64,000 bases of DNA from DATBHM01 sp963772375 (GTDB taxonomy: Bacteria > Actinomycetota > UBA4738 > JACQTL01): contig CAVYXG010000004.1 in NCBI GenBank assembly GCA_963772375.1, positions 124,001 to 188,000 on the forward strand, written 5' to 3'. Each line of letters opens with the position of its first letter. Positions within the stretch are counted from its first letter, which is position 1. Made by a program: the position numbers and the translations under genes. The notes below the pieces were generated by a model. That model made no database searches and had not been told where the DNA came from. It saw only the letters and a list, made by a program, of their open reading frames with translations. This document shows positions 51,375 to 60,499 of the stretch, one piece after another.

Positions 51375-52163
51375 GTGCTGCTCGAGAACCGGAACGCCGT
51401 GGTCTACGGAGCGGGCGGCCCCGTCGGCCGCGCCGTCGCCGGGGCCTTCGCCCGCGAGGGCGCGACCGTCTTCCTGGCCGGTCGGACGGCCGCACCCCTG
51501 GAGCCCGTGGCCGCGGAGATCGCCGCCGGCGGCGGCCGCGCCGAGACCGCCCCGGTCGACACGCTCGACGAGGAGGCGGTCGACCACCACGCGGACGGGG
51601 TGGCCCGGACCGCAGGCGGCATCGACGTCGTGTTCAACTCGGTCGGATTCGGCGACGTCCACGGACCGCTGCTGATGGACATGCCGTACGACGACTTCGC
51701 CCGGCCGATCGAGTCGGCGCTGCGCTCGCTGTTCCTCACCACGCGGGCGGCGGCGCGGCACATGGTCCCGAAGGGCTCGGGCGTGGTCCTCACGATCACC
51801 GCGACCACCGCACGGGCCAAGCTCCCCCAGATCGGCGGCACGGGGGTGCGGTTCGACGCGATGGAGAGCCTGTGCCGGCAGTGGGCGACCGAGCTCGGCC
51901 CGCACGGGATCCGCGTGGGCTGGCTCCAGACCACCGGCCTCCCGGAGGCGATCCGCTATCCGGGGCCGTTCCCCGACTACGGCACCGGCTCGCCGATGAC
52001 CCGCGACGAGCTGATCGCCTGGAACGAGGCCCAGACCATGCTCGGCCGCATGACGACGCTCGAGGAGGTCGGCAACACGGCCGCGTTCCTGGCCTCGGAC
52101 CTGGGTTCGGCCTTCACGGCCACCGGCGCGAACATCACCTGCGGCCTGGTCTCGACCCGCTGA
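51375..52163 (+). CDS. SDR-family protein lacking the catalytic Tyr-x-x-x-Lys
   Basis: 262 residues from GTG at 51375. The nucleotide-binding loop is VVYGAGGPVGRAVAGAF, with NSVGFG (NNAG-like) and the C-terminal ATGANITCG pattern typical of SDRs. At the active-site helix, where YxxxK is expected after the catalytic Ser, the sequence reads ITATTARAKLPQIGGTGVRFDAMESLCRQ. Tyr is Phe and Lys is absent. It either uses other residues, binds cofactor as a sensor, or is a divergent subfamily. Divergent from the cyclase-ATPase gene by 100 bases. Confidence 0.85.
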   Translation: MLLENRNAVVYGAGGPVGRAVAGAFAREGATVFLAGRTAAPLEPVAAEIAAGGGRAETAPVDTLDEEAVDHHADGVARTAGGIDVVFNSVGFGDVHGPLLMDMPYDDFARPIESALRSLFLTTRAAARHMVPKGSGVVLTITATTARAKLPQIGGTGVRFDAMESLCRQWATELGPHGIRVGWLQTTGLPEAIRYPGPFPDYGTGSPMTRDELIAWNEAQTMLGRMTTLEEVGNTAAFLASDLGSAFTATGANITCGLVSTR

Positions 52164-52170
52164 CAGCAGC

Positions 52171-53556
52171 TCAACCGTCCGCGAGCGGCTCGAAGGTCGC
52201 CGTGAAGTGCGGCAGCTCGCGTGGCGCCTCGATCAGAACAAGCCCCCCGATCGACCCGCGCTTGTCGTACAACCGGCGCAGGACGTCGGCCACGTACGCC
52301 ATGTGATTGTCGGTGTAGACGCGCCGCGGGATCGCGAGCCGCGTGTACTCCCACGGCGCGGTGACCACGCGCCCGGTCGCCGGATCGGTCTCCGAGAACG
52401 CCAGCCCACCCAGCGCCGCCGTCCGGATCCCGCCCTCCTCGTACAGGGCGGACGCGAGCGACTCCGCCGGGTAGGCGCTCCGCGGCAGGTGCTCGAGGAA
52501 CCGTGCCGCGTCGATCACCACCGAATGCCCTCCCGGCGGCCGGACCACCGGGATGCCCTCGTCGGACAGCAGCCCGTGCAGGAACCGGACCTGCCGGATC
52601 CGCGCCGCCAGGTACGTCTCGTCGAGCCCCTCGCGCAGCCCGCGCGCCACTGCCTCCAGGTCGCGACCCGACATCCCGCCATACGTCGTGAACCCCTCGT
52701 ACAGCACGGCCCACGGCCGGCACGCCCGGTGGTCGGCGCGGTTCCGCAGCGCGAGGAACCCGCCGATGTTCACCAGCGCATCCTTCTTCGCGCTCATGGC
52801 CACCGCGTCCGCCAGCGAGAACAGCTCGCGCGCGATGTCGCCGAGCTCGCGGCCCTGCTGGCCGGGTTCGCGTTCGCGGATCAGGAAGCAGTTCTCGGCG
52901 AACCGCGCCGCGTCGATCAGCAGCCGGATGCCGTGGCGCCGGCACAGCTCGGACACCGCGTGGGCGTTCGCGAGCGAGACCGGCTGGCCTCCGTTGGTGT
53001 TCGAGGTGACGGTGAGGATGAACAGACGCACGCGATCGCGGTTCGCCCGGATCAGCCGCTCCGCGGCCTCGACGTCGACGTCGCCCTTGAACGGCGACAG
53101 GTCCTCGGGGTCCAGGCCCTCGGGGACGACCAGGTCGACCGGCTTCGCTCCGCGGTTGCGGATGTGCGCCCTCGTCGTGTCGAAGTGCAGGTTGCCGGGG
53201 ACGAGGTCGCCCGGCTCGACGAACGCCCGCGCGTAGACCGTCTCGGCGCCGCGGCCCTGGTGGGTCGGGATCACGTACGCGAACCCGGTGACGTCCTGCA
53301 CGGCCCGTTCGAAGTGGAACCAGTTCCTGGCGCCGGCGTACGACTCGTCGCCCTCCATCAGGCCACTCCACTGCGCCGCGCTCATCGCGGCCGTCCCGGA
53401 GTCGGTGAGCAGGTCGACGAACACGTCCTCCGAGGCGATCCTGAACATGTTGTGCCCGGCGGCCGTGAGCGCCCGGCGGCGGTCCTCGCGGGGGATCAGC
53501 CGGATCGGCTCGACGGACTTCACCCGCCACGGCTCGGCGAACGACACGTCGTCCAT
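52171..53556 (-). CDS. tpl: Beta-eliminating lyase, tyrosine phenol-lyase-like
   Basis: 461 residues from ATG at 53556 (GGGAGG upstream). PLP enzyme that splits an aromatic amino acid to pyruvate and ammonia. The PLP lysine is in AMSAKKDALVN, with THQGRGAE and TSNTNGGQPVS as further family motifs. TYGGMSGRDLEAVARGL and the C-terminal IPRRVYTDNHMAYVAD look more like tyrosine phenol-lyase than tryptophanase. I put tyrosine phenol-lyase first, tryptophanase second. No amino-acid permease is adjacent. Convergent with the SDR gene, 7 bases apart. Confidence 0.82.
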   Translation of the reverse strand: MDDVSFAEPWRVKSVEPIRLIPREDRRRALTAAGHNMFRIASEDVFVDLLTDSGTAAMSAAQWSGLMEGDESYAGARNWFHFERAVQDVTGFAYVIPTHQGRGAETVYARAFVEPGDLVPGNLHFDTTRAHIRNRGAKPVDLVVPEGLDPEDLSPFKGDVDVEAAERLIRANRDRVRLFILTVTSNTNGGQPVSLANAHAVSELCRRHGIRLLIDAARFAENCFLIREREPGQQGRELGDIARELFSLADAVAMSAKKDALVNIGGFLALRNRADHRACRPWAVLYEGFTTYGGMSGRDLEAVARGLREGLDETYLAARIRQVRFLHGLLSDEGIPVVRPPGGHSVVIDAARFLEHLPRSAYPAESLASALYEEGGIRTAALGGLAFSETDPATGRVVTAPWEYTRLAIPRRVYTDNHMAYVADVLRRLYDKRGSIGGLVLIEAPRELPHFTATFEPLADG

Positions 53557-53701
53557 CGACGTCGCCTCCCTTCTGGCGTGGCGAGCATGCCCCCGGCCGC
53601 GGCCCGTGCCTCCGGCCGGTGAACCCGGCCCCCGGGGGACCATCGGCCCTGGCCGGCGCCGCGGCGCCTCGACACGCTGCTGGTCGAGGAGGTGATCGCC
53701 C

Positions 53702-53827
53702 ATGGCCAAGTTCCTGTGGCTCCTCGTCGCCGTGGCGTCGATCGGCGTCGGCATCGTGATCATCCGCAGGCTCCGCAGCACGGGGGAGATCCCGGAGCTG
53801 ATCGCCGATCAGCCCCTCGGGGCGTGA
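53702..53827 (+). CDS. 41-residue single-pass membrane protein
   Basis: ATG at 53702 behind a strong GAGGAGGTGA. The product MAKFLWLLVAVASIGVGIVI has one hydrophobic helix (residues 3-21), then a basic stop-transfer (RRLR) and a short tail (STGEIPELIADQPLGA). The ribosome binding site and clean composition make it credible. It ends 36 bases from the end of bpa, convergently. No family recognised. Confidence 0.65.
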   Translation: MAKFLWLLVAVASIGVGIVIIRRLRSTGEIPELIADQPLGA

Positions 53828-53863
53828 GGACCTGAGTCAGGGCGGCATCCGGCCGTCGACCGG

Positions 53864-54322
53864 CTACAGGTAGGAGCCCTCGGGGGATTCGGACTCGGGC
53901 CGGCTTCGGGTGGAGGCTTGCGCCCTGGCCATCTCGTGAAACGTCCTCGCGGCCTCGAGCTGCATGGCGAGCTGGGTGCCCTGGAACAGTCCCTCGAGCC
54001 AACCGAGCATCTCGGCGTGCGCCAGCTGCAGCTCCTCCACCGACGCCCCGCGGACATCCGGAACGAGGTCCATCAGCTCCCGAAACAGCTCGGGAGACAA
54101 CGCCAGCCGGAGTTGTGCCGCGATGGACTCGCGGAGCCTCCGCAGGTGATCCACCACCGCGGGCTCGCGGCGCATCCGGCGGGCCTCCTCCAGGACCTCG
54201 TGCAGAACCATGGCGATCCGCAGCAGCGGCTGGGGACGGATGACCTCCTCCTCCGCCTTCGCCGAGATGGCCGCCACGGTTCCATCGCGCTCTTGGTCGT
54301 CGATCATCGTGTCGCCCGGCAT
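53864..54322 (-). CDS. bpa: Bacterial proteasome activator (Bpa)
   Basis: 152 residues from ATG at 54322 (GGAGGGAGG upstream). The helical core (PLLRIAMVLHEVLEEARR, LSPELFRELMDLVPD, AHAEMLGWLEGLFQGTQLAMQLEAARTF) follows the mycobacterial Bpa pattern. The protein ends in GSYL, matching the C-terminal GQYL that docks Bpa rings onto the 20S proteasome. Bpa opens the proteasome gate without ATP for unfolded or specific substrates. The gene implies a 20S proteasome (prcAB) elsewhere in this genome. Confidence 0.88.
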   Translation of the reverse strand: MPGDTMIDDQERDGTVAAISAKAEEEVIRPQPLLRIAMVLHEVLEEARRMRREPAVVDHLRRLRESIAAQLRLALSPELFRELMDLVPDVRGASVEELQLAHAEMLGWLEGLFQGTQLAMQLEAARTFHEMARAQASTRSRPESESPEGSYL

Positions 54323-54495
54323 GAGGACCTCCCTCCGTAGCGATCGAGCTCGCTCGGTCGTTCCGTCTTGCATGGTCGCGCCGCCCCGCTGTGGAGGAAG
54401 GTGCCGAAGGCCCCGGACCCCACGAGCCCATCGCCCAACTGAGTCGGGACGCCGCGGGATACACCCGACGTCGACGCACGCCCGGTGGCCGCAGC

Positions 54496-55323
54496 TCACG
54501 TCGCCAGGTCCCGGCGGTCGAACGCCATCACGCCCACCAGGACGGCGATCAACGGGATCGCCGCCAGGACCAGCACGTCGGCCGCGTCGAACCCACTCGT
54601 CAGCGGCGAGTGCCCCGAGTAGTAGTGGAACGGCGACACGAACCGCAGCGGCCGAACGACCGCGACGGATGGCGCGAGCGTGTTGAGCACGAACGTGACG
54701 ACCGCGATCCCTCCCGTTGCCCCGATGGCAGCCGACCTGCTCCCGGTGGCTGCGCCGACGGCGAGGGCGATCGCGCCGAAGCCCACGGCGAGGAGGAACA
54801 GGCCGAGGCACGCCGCCCCGAGCCCGGCGATGCTCAGTCGCAGGCCGTACGCCGGGCCCACGGAGACCAGCGCAGCCCACATCAGCGCCGTGAGGAGCAA
54901 TGTCGTCGCCGCCATCGACAAGGACTTGTCGAGCACGACCCGGCGCCGGCTCACCGGAGTCGACAGCAGAAGGTCCAGGGTTCCGGACTCCTGCTCACCG
55001 GCGATGGCCCGGGCCCCCGACCCGATCGCGTGCACGAGCAGGAGGACGGGGCCGAGGAGGCTGAACAGATCGGCTTGGACGTAGCCGGAGGGCGAGCCGA
55101 AGGACGCCCCGGCGAGCATGTTCCGGATCGCCTCGGGCAACTGGTCCATGTACCGCGCGAACTGCGCCGCGTTCGATCGCACGCTCGGCCAGAAGGCCGC
55201 GTACACGAGCACGACGAAAACGATCCCGATCGACCACCACGCCAGCGACCTGCGCTGGTCCCGGACGCTCTTGGCGAACACCGTCCGAAGCGTCGCGGGG
55301 GCTCGGAGCGCCTCAGCACTCAC
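54496..55323 (-). CDS. ABC-2 type permease
   Basis: 275 residues, about six hydrophobic helices. AGEQESGTLDLLLSTPVSRRRVVLDK is the cytoplasmic coupling segment typical of ABC-2 exporters. Its start overlaps the ATPase gene by 11 bases. Substrate unknown; such pairs export antibiotics, lipids or other hydrophobic compounds. The 172 bases between this gene and bpa show no further feature. Confidence 0.92.
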   Translation of the reverse strand: MSAEALRAPATLRTVFAKSVRDQRRSLAWWSIGIVFVVLVYAAFWPSVRSNAAQFARYMDQLPEAIRNMLAGASFGSPSGYVQADLFSLLGPVLLLVHAIGSGARAIAGEQESGTLDLLLSTPVSRRRVVLDKSLSMAATTLLLTALMWAALVSVGPAYGLRLSIAGLGAACLGLFLLAVGFGAIALAVGAATGSRSAAIGATGGIAVVTFVLNTLAPSVAVVRPLRFVSPFHYYSGHSPLTSGFDAADVLVLAAIPLIAVLVGVMAFDRRDLAT

Positions 55324-56215
55324 CGTTGCCTCCCCGCCCGTAGAACGCGAGGAAGATCTCCTCGAGGCTCGGCTGGTGACTGGTCAGATCCACGACCTCG
55401 AAGCGGGCGGCGGTCTTGACGATCGCGTCGAGCGGCCCCGCGATCGAGAGATCGAGCAGGTCGCCGTGCACCTGGATCCCGCGAACGCCCGGGACGCCCT
55501 CGAAGGCGGTGCCCGGCGCCGGACCGACGAAGTGAATCTCCACGGTTCGCAGGGCTCTCGCCTTGAGTTCGCCGATGTCCTCCACGGCCACAAGCCGGCC
55601 CTCCCGGATGATGCCGACACGGTCGCACATCCGTTCGACCTCGGGCATCACGTGCGAGGAGAGGAACACCGTCCGGCCGTCGGCGCGCACCTCGTCCACG
55701 AGCTCGTGAAAGGCCCGCTGGACCAGCGGGTCGAGGCCCTGCGTCGGCTCGTCCAGCACGACGAGCTCCGGTCGATGCATGAACGCCTGCGCGATCGCGA
55801 CCTTCTGCCGGTTGCCGTGCGACAGCGAATCGATCCGCGTCCCAAGGTCGCAGCCGAGCCGGCCCGCAAGCTCCCGGACGAACGACCGGTCGACGCCGCC
55901 GCGGAGCGCGCCCAGGTACTCGAGGAGCTCCTCGCCGGTCAGCCGTCCGTACAGGGCCGGCTCGCCGGGGAGGTATCCCGTGCGGCGGCGGACCTCGACG
56001 GCGTCCCGATGGGAGTCCAGTCCGAGCACGTCGATGCTGCCGCTGGTGGGGCGGATGAGGTCGAGGAGAGTCCGGATCGTGGTCGTCTTGCCCGCACCGT
56101 TCGGGCCGAGGTAGCCGAAGACCTCTCCCGGCCGGACAGAGAACGACAGGTCGACGATGCCCCGACGGCTGCCATAGGCCTTCGTCAGGTGTTCCGCGAC
56201 GATGACGTCCGCCAT
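55313..56215 (-). CDS. ABC transporter ATP-binding protein
   Basis: 300 residues from ATG at 56215. Walker A GPNGAGKTTT, Q-loop region GYLPGEPALYGRLTGEE, signature LSHGNRQKVAIAQAF, Walker B LVVLDEPTQGLDP, switch His in SSHVMPEV. The C-terminal ~80 residues form a DUF4162-like domain. Drives the ABC-2 permease encoded immediately downstream. The signature reads LSHGN rather than LSGGQ, common in this subgroup. Confidence 0.94.
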   Translation of the reverse strand: MADVIVAEHLTKAYGSRRGIVDLSFSVRPGEVFGYLGPNGAGKTTTIRTLLDLIRPTSGSIDVLGLDSHRDAVEVRRRTGYLPGEPALYGRLTGEELLEYLGALRGGVDRSFVRELAGRLGCDLGTRIDSLSHGNRQKVAIAQAFMHRPELVVLDEPTQGLDPLVQRAFHELVDEVRADGRTVFLSSHVMPEVERMCDRVGIIREGRLVAVEDIGELKARALRTVEIHFVGPAPGTAFEGVPGVRGIQVHGDLLDLSIAGPLDAIVKTAARFEVVDLTSHQPSLEEIFLAFYGRGGNGEC

Positions 56216-56559
56216 CACGTCCCTCCGGCTCGCTGCGTATACCGTGCCACGTTCGGGTGACCTCCCCCGGGGCCGGGGGGCCCTCCCGATCCGGCTCCGA
56301 CGACCCCAATTCATCGCCCGGCCGGCGCGCCGCGGCGCGGCGCGGCGCGGCGCGCGGATCGTGGACCGCGAAGCCGTCGGTCAAGGCGTCCCGAGGGCGA
56401 ACGCTCCGTACTCCGGGCCCACACCGTCACGCCGACCTCGCCGAGCCCCACGGCGAACCCGGCGTCGGCGATCGGTCCGGGGAGCGGGGGACCATCGCCC
56501 GGAGTCGCCGCCGTCATTCCCCTCGAGACTGCCGACAGGACCCGCGCGAGGAGGCGGTC
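56216..56559. other. Intergenic stretch with short CGCGG tandem repeat
   Basis: Between the divergent ABC and formimidoyltransferase genes no coding frame is convincing. It holds four tandem copies of CGCGG (56331-56350) within a run of almost pure G/C. A GTATAC at about 56237 is the only AT-rich spot and may serve the ABC operon promoter. GAGGAGG before 56560 is the ribosome binding site of the next gene. Confidence 0.5.
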
Positions 56560-58110
56560 ATGGACGGTGCGCTGGTGGAGATCGTTCCGAACTTCAGCGA
56601 GGGACGCCGGGCGGAGGTGATCGACGCGATCCTCGCTGCGCTCCGCGTCCCCGGCGTGCGGATGCTCACGTGGCAGGCCGACCCCGACCACAACCGCCTC
56701 GACGCGAGCCTGGTCGGACCCGCCGACGCCGTGCGGCGGAGCGCGCTCGCCGGGACCGCGGCGGCCGCCGAGCTCATCGACATGGAGCTGCACCGCGGGA
56801 ACCACCCCCGCATGGGCGCCACCGACGTCATCCCGTTCCTGCCGGTCCGGGGCATCTCCATGGAGGAGTGCGCCGAGCTCGCCCGGGACGTCGCCCGCGA
56901 GATTGGGGATCGCATGGGGATCCCGGTCTACTGCTACGGGGAGGCCGCCCTGCTGCCCGAGCGCCGCAGCCTCGCCGACGTCCGCCGCGGCGAGTACGAG
57001 GCGATCCGGGACGACGTGGCCGAGGGCCGTCGGCTGCCGGACTTCGGCCCGGCGCACGTCGGGTCCGCCGGCGCGGTGGCCGTCGGAGCCCGCAAGCCGC
57101 TGGTCGCATTCAACGTGTACTTCGCGGGGGGCGACGAGGCCGCGGTGCGGGCCGTGGCGAGGAACGTCCGCGAGTCCTCCGGCGGCCTGCGGAACGTCCG
57201 GGCCATCGGGTTCCGGATGGAGGACCGTGGGCGAGTCACGGTGTCGATGAACCTGGTCGACGTCGACGCCACGCCGCTTCCGCGCGCGCTGGAGCTGGTC
57301 CGGGCGGAGGCCGCGCGGCACGGCCTGACCGTCCTCGACACGGAGATCGTCGGGATGGTCCCCGAGCGGGCGCTCATCGACGCGGCCGGGTTCTACCTCC
57401 AGCTCGAGGGGTTCGATCCGCAGGAGCAGATCCTCGAGCGGGTGCTGGCATCGGACCCTGAAGGTTCCGACCAGCCCCGGTCCTTCGCCGACGACCCGGT
57501 CGCCGGATTCCTGGACCGGCTGGCCGCCTCGACGCCCACCCCCGGCGGGGGAACCGCGGCGGCGATGGCCGGTGCGGCGGGCGCGGCGCTCGTGGCGATG
57601 GTTGCGAGGGTGACCGGGGGGAAGGGCGGGTTCGAGACAGTCCGACCGTGGACGGAGGCGATCGCCGCGGCGGCCGACGACGGCCGGCGGCGGTTCCTCC
57701 ATCTCGCCGATCGCGACGCCGCCGCCTTCGACGCGGTCATGGACGCCTACGGGCTCTCGAGGTCGACCGATGAACGGGTCGCCGCGCGGCGTGAGGCGAT
57801 CCAGGCGGCGCTGATCGACGCCGCGGCGGTGCCGCTCGAGACGGCGCGGCTGGCGGTCGAGCTGCTCGGTGCCGCGGAGGAGCTCGCACGCATCGGAAAC
57901 CCGAACCTGCGCTCCGACATCGCCACGGCGGGCGAGCTGCTCGCGGCGGCGTGCCGCGCGGCCGCCTGGAACGTCGAGGCCAACGCCGGGTCGATCCACG
58001 ATGAGGAGACGGCCGCGTCACTCCGGGCCGAGGTGCTGGAGCTGGTCGGCCGCGCTTGCGAGATGTCGGATCTCACCGCGATGGTGGTGCCGGTCGGGGT
58101 CGCGGGCTGA
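56560..58110 (+). CDS. ftcD: Glutamate formimidoyltransferase fused to formimidoyltetrahydrofolate cyclodeaminase
   Basis: 516 residues from ATG at 56560. Residues 1-~300 are the transferase (VEIVPNFSEGRRAEVIDAI, HRGNHPRMGATDVIPF, GFRMEDRGRVTVSMNLVD). After a short linker, ~310-516 are the cyclodeaminase (TPTPGGGTAAAMAGAAGAAL and RIGNPNLRSDIATAGELL). It moves the formimino group from formiminoglutamate to tetrahydrofolate and then deaminates it, the last steps of one histidine degradation route. No hutH/hutU/hutI is adjacent. Confidence 0.95.
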   Translation: MDGALVEIVPNFSEGRRAEVIDAILAALRVPGVRMLTWQADPDHNRLDASLVGPADAVRRSALAGTAAAAELIDMELHRGNHPRMGATDVIPFLPVRGISMEECAELARDVAREIGDRMGIPVYCYGEAALLPERRSLADVRRGEYEAIRDDVAEGRRLPDFGPAHVGSAGAVAVGARKPLVAFNVYFAGGDEAAVRAVARNVRESSGGLRNVRAIGFRMEDRGRVTVSMNLVDVDATPLPRALELVRAEAARHGLTVLDTEIVGMVPERALIDAAGFYLQLEGFDPQEQILERVLASDPEGSDQPRSFADDPVAGFLDRLAASTPTPGGGTAAAMAGAAGAALVAMVARVTGGKGGFETVRPWTEAIAAAADDGRRRFLHLADRDAAAFDAVMDAYGLSRSTDERVAARREAIQAALIDAAAVPLETARLAVELLGAAEELARIGNPNLRSDIATAGELLAAACRAAAWNVEANAGSIHDEETAASLRAEVLELVGRACEMSDLTAMVVPVGVAG

Positions 58111-58131
58111 CCCGCCGGATCCCGGGCTTGC

Positions 58132-58524
58132 TCAGGGGACGAGCAGCACCGGGCGCCGGGTGGCGCTCCGCACGTGCTCCGACAGGGGGTCGCCCGCCCG
58201 CTCCCCCATGACGATGAGGTCGACGGCCTCGTGCCGGACGACGTGCTCGATCGACGCCACCGCGTCGTCCTCCGGCGCCGTCCAGAGCTCCGGCCGCGCG
58301 CTCACCCCGCAGTCCTTCAGGTCCATGACGACGCGGTCGACCAGTGGCGCCGCTCCGCCGAGCGTCTCGCTCGACAGCGCATGACGGATGTCATTCCCGG
58401 TCTCGTCGGGGATCCCCAGCACCACGACCTCGCCCCCGAAGCGCTTCCCCAGTGCCGCCGCGACCGGGATGGCCCGCGACGACGGCGCGGACTCGTCGAT
58501 GGCGAGCAGAATTTTCTCGAACAT
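58132..58524 (-). CDS. Universal stress protein (UspA domain)
   Basis: 130 residues from ATG at 58524. MFEKILLAIDESAPSSRAI is the Usp nucleotide-site N-terminus, and DLIVMGERAGDPLSEHVRSATRRPVLLVP the C-terminal strand-loop. The ATP-binding G-2x-G-9x-G(S/T) motif is incomplete (GERAGDPLSEHVRS), so ATP binding is doubtful. Convergent with ftcD. Confidence 0.88.
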   Translation of the reverse strand: MFEKILLAIDESAPSSRAIPVAAALGKRFGGEVVVLGIPDETGNDIRHALSSETLGGAAPLVDRVVMDLKDCGVSARPELWTAPEDDAVASIEHVVRHEAVDLIVMGERAGDPLSEHVRSATRRPVLLVP

Positions 58525-58660
58525 CTTCCGTACCTCCTCGTGCTGGCGCAGTCGAAGTCCCCCGTCAGGTTCGCCGTCCGGCCGGGGGCCCGGCAGGGTC
58601 GATGGACCCGCCGAACGGCATCCGTGCGGCCGGGTGGGCATGGGGGTCGGCGGCGCCGAG

Positions 58661-59995
58661 CTACGTCGGCGGGAGGGCGGCGCGACGTTCGAACAGCTCC
58701 TCCGCTGCGGCCTGCGCGGCGCGGCGGACCGCCTCCGCATCGACCGACTGCACGACACCGTCGCGCACGAGGCGGCGGCCGTCCACCCACACGTCGCGGA
58801 CGTCATGTCCCGTCGCGCTGAACACGAGGTGCGCCGCCACGTTGAAGTCCCGCCCGTGCAGCACCGGCGTGGTGTGCAGGCCCCGGAGGTCGACCGTGAC
58901 GACGTCCGCCCGCTTCCCGGGCTCGAGCGAGCCGGTGACGTCCGCGAGTCCCACCGCCCGCGCCCCCTCGATCGTCGCCATGGCCAGGACGTCCCAGGGG
59001 TCGCCGGTCGCCGGGTCGAGCGACGTGAGCTTCTGGAGCAGCGAGGCGAACTTCATCTCCTCGATGAGGTCGAGGTTGTTGTTCTCCTTCTCGCCGTCCG
59101 AACCGAGGCCCACCGTGATGCCGGCGCGCCGCATGTCGACCACGCGCGCCGCGCCCGAGGAGAGCTTCATGTTCGAACAGGGGCAGTGCGCGACGGCGGT
59201 GCCGGTCTCCGCCAGCAGGTCGATCTCCCGGTCGTCGAGCCACACGCAGTGTGCGATGACCGTTCGGGGGCCCAGGATGCCCAGCTCGTGAAACCGTTCG
59301 ACCGGCCGCTTCCCCCACCGCCGCAGCGACTCCTCGACCTCCATCTCCATCTCGGAGGTGTGGGTGTGGATCCCGGTGTCGAACTCATCCGCCATGGACG
59401 CCGCCTGACGGAACGCCTCGGGCGTGCAGTAGAACAGGTGCTCCAGCCCGACCCAGGCGCGGACGCGGCCGTCGGCAGACGAGCGGTGCTCCTCGAGGAG
59501 GCGGCGCATCGAGTCCATCGACTCGAAGTAGTCGTAGCCGGCCTCGTCGGCCATATACGGGGCGAGGGCTGCCCGGATCCCGACCTGTTCGGCCGCGGCC
59601 GCCGAGCCCTCCATGAACCGCCACATGTCGAGCACGGAGGTCGTCCCGAACCGCACGCCCTCGGCGTACGCGAGCATGGAGGCCGCGTGCGCGATCTCCG
59701 GCGTCAGCGCCCGGTGGGCCGGGTTCACGTAGGTGTCCAGCCAGTCGAACAGCGTCTTGCCCTCCGCCGTGCCCCGCAGCAGGCCCGAGTGGAGGTGGAC
59801 GTTGTGGAGGCCAGGGATCACGACGTGTCCCTTCGCGTCCACGACCGACGCGTCCGGCGCCTGGGCGTCCACCTGCTCGACCGGGCCGACGGCGGCGATC
59901 GCGGTGCCGTCGATCAGCACCGAACCCGGATCGAACACCACCCGCCGCCCCTCCATCGGCAGCACGATGCCGTTTCGGATCAGCACGCGATCCAT
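58661..59995 (-). CDS. Amidohydrolase (SAH/MTA deaminase, guanine deaminase-like group)
   Basis: 444 residues from ATG at 59995. Metal sites: HNVHLHSG (HxH), HTHTSEME, VIAHCVWLDD and GLGSDGEKENNN. HCPCSNMKLSSGAARV is typical of the TrzN/MtaD/guanine-deaminase branch. It deaminates or dechlorinates a purine-, pterin- or triazine-like ring. Ends with the standard VWVDGRRLVRDG beta strand. Substrate uncertain; it lies on the opposite strand to ftcD with the Usp gene between. Confidence 0.88.
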   Translation of the reverse strand: MDRVLIRNGIVLPMEGRRVVFDPGSVLIDGTAIAAVGPVEQVDAQAPDASVVDAKGHVVIPGLHNVHLHSGLLRGTAEGKTLFDWLDTYVNPAHRALTPEIAHAASMLAYAEGVRFGTTSVLDMWRFMEGSAAAAEQVGIRAALAPYMADEAGYDYFESMDSMRRLLEEHRSSADGRVRAWVGLEHLFYCTPEAFRQAASMADEFDTGIHTHTSEMEMEVEESLRRWGKRPVERFHELGILGPRTVIAHCVWLDDREIDLLAETGTAVAHCPCSNMKLSSGAARVVDMRRAGITVGLGSDGEKENNNLDLIEEMKFASLLQKLTSLDPATGDPWDVLAMATIEGARAVGLADVTGSLEPGKRADVVTVDLRGLHTTPVLHGRDFNVAAHLVFSATGHDVRDVWVDGRRLVRDGVVQSVDAEAVRRAAQAAAEELFERRAALPPT

Positions 59996-60499
59996 CACGA
60001 TCGATCTCCTCGCCCGAGCCGTGGGCGAACGGTACCCGAGGATCGCCGCGGTCGACGGGGGACCGCCTCGACGTTCCGCCCCAGGCTCATCAGGATCCAG
60101 CCGGGCCGCTCCATCGCCCGCAAGAACAATTTGCCCCGTCATTCGTCGTCCGCGGGGAGGGCTGTGCCATGCGCATTCGTTCGTCGTTCGCGCGTTCCAC
60201 GAGGATGCTCGCGCGGAATGGCCGTCCGCCACTGCGCTCGCCGCGGTCACCCCGGTCTCGAGCTCGGCGGCAGCGTGTGTCCCGTGGTTCGGAACGCAAC
60301 CCCCGAACATCGGGACGACCGACAAGCCCTCTCCGGGGTGGCGACCACCTCATCGTGCGACGCCTGGGCGGTGGGGAACACTGCCTCTGGAGCTGCACTG
60401 TTGCTGACGACGACAACGGGGAGGATGCGATGACGCGACGGAGGGGGCCCTGCTTGGTACCGTGGTCCCGCGTGCGACCGAGGCCGCGCGCCAGGGCGA
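59996..60499. other. Gene-free stretch before tRNA-Gln
   Basis: Several overlapping open frames cross this stretch, but none has a family match, ribosome binding site or convincing composition. I see no repeat or hairpin array. It should contain the tRNA-Gln promoter, which I cannot place with confidence. Confidence 0.5.
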
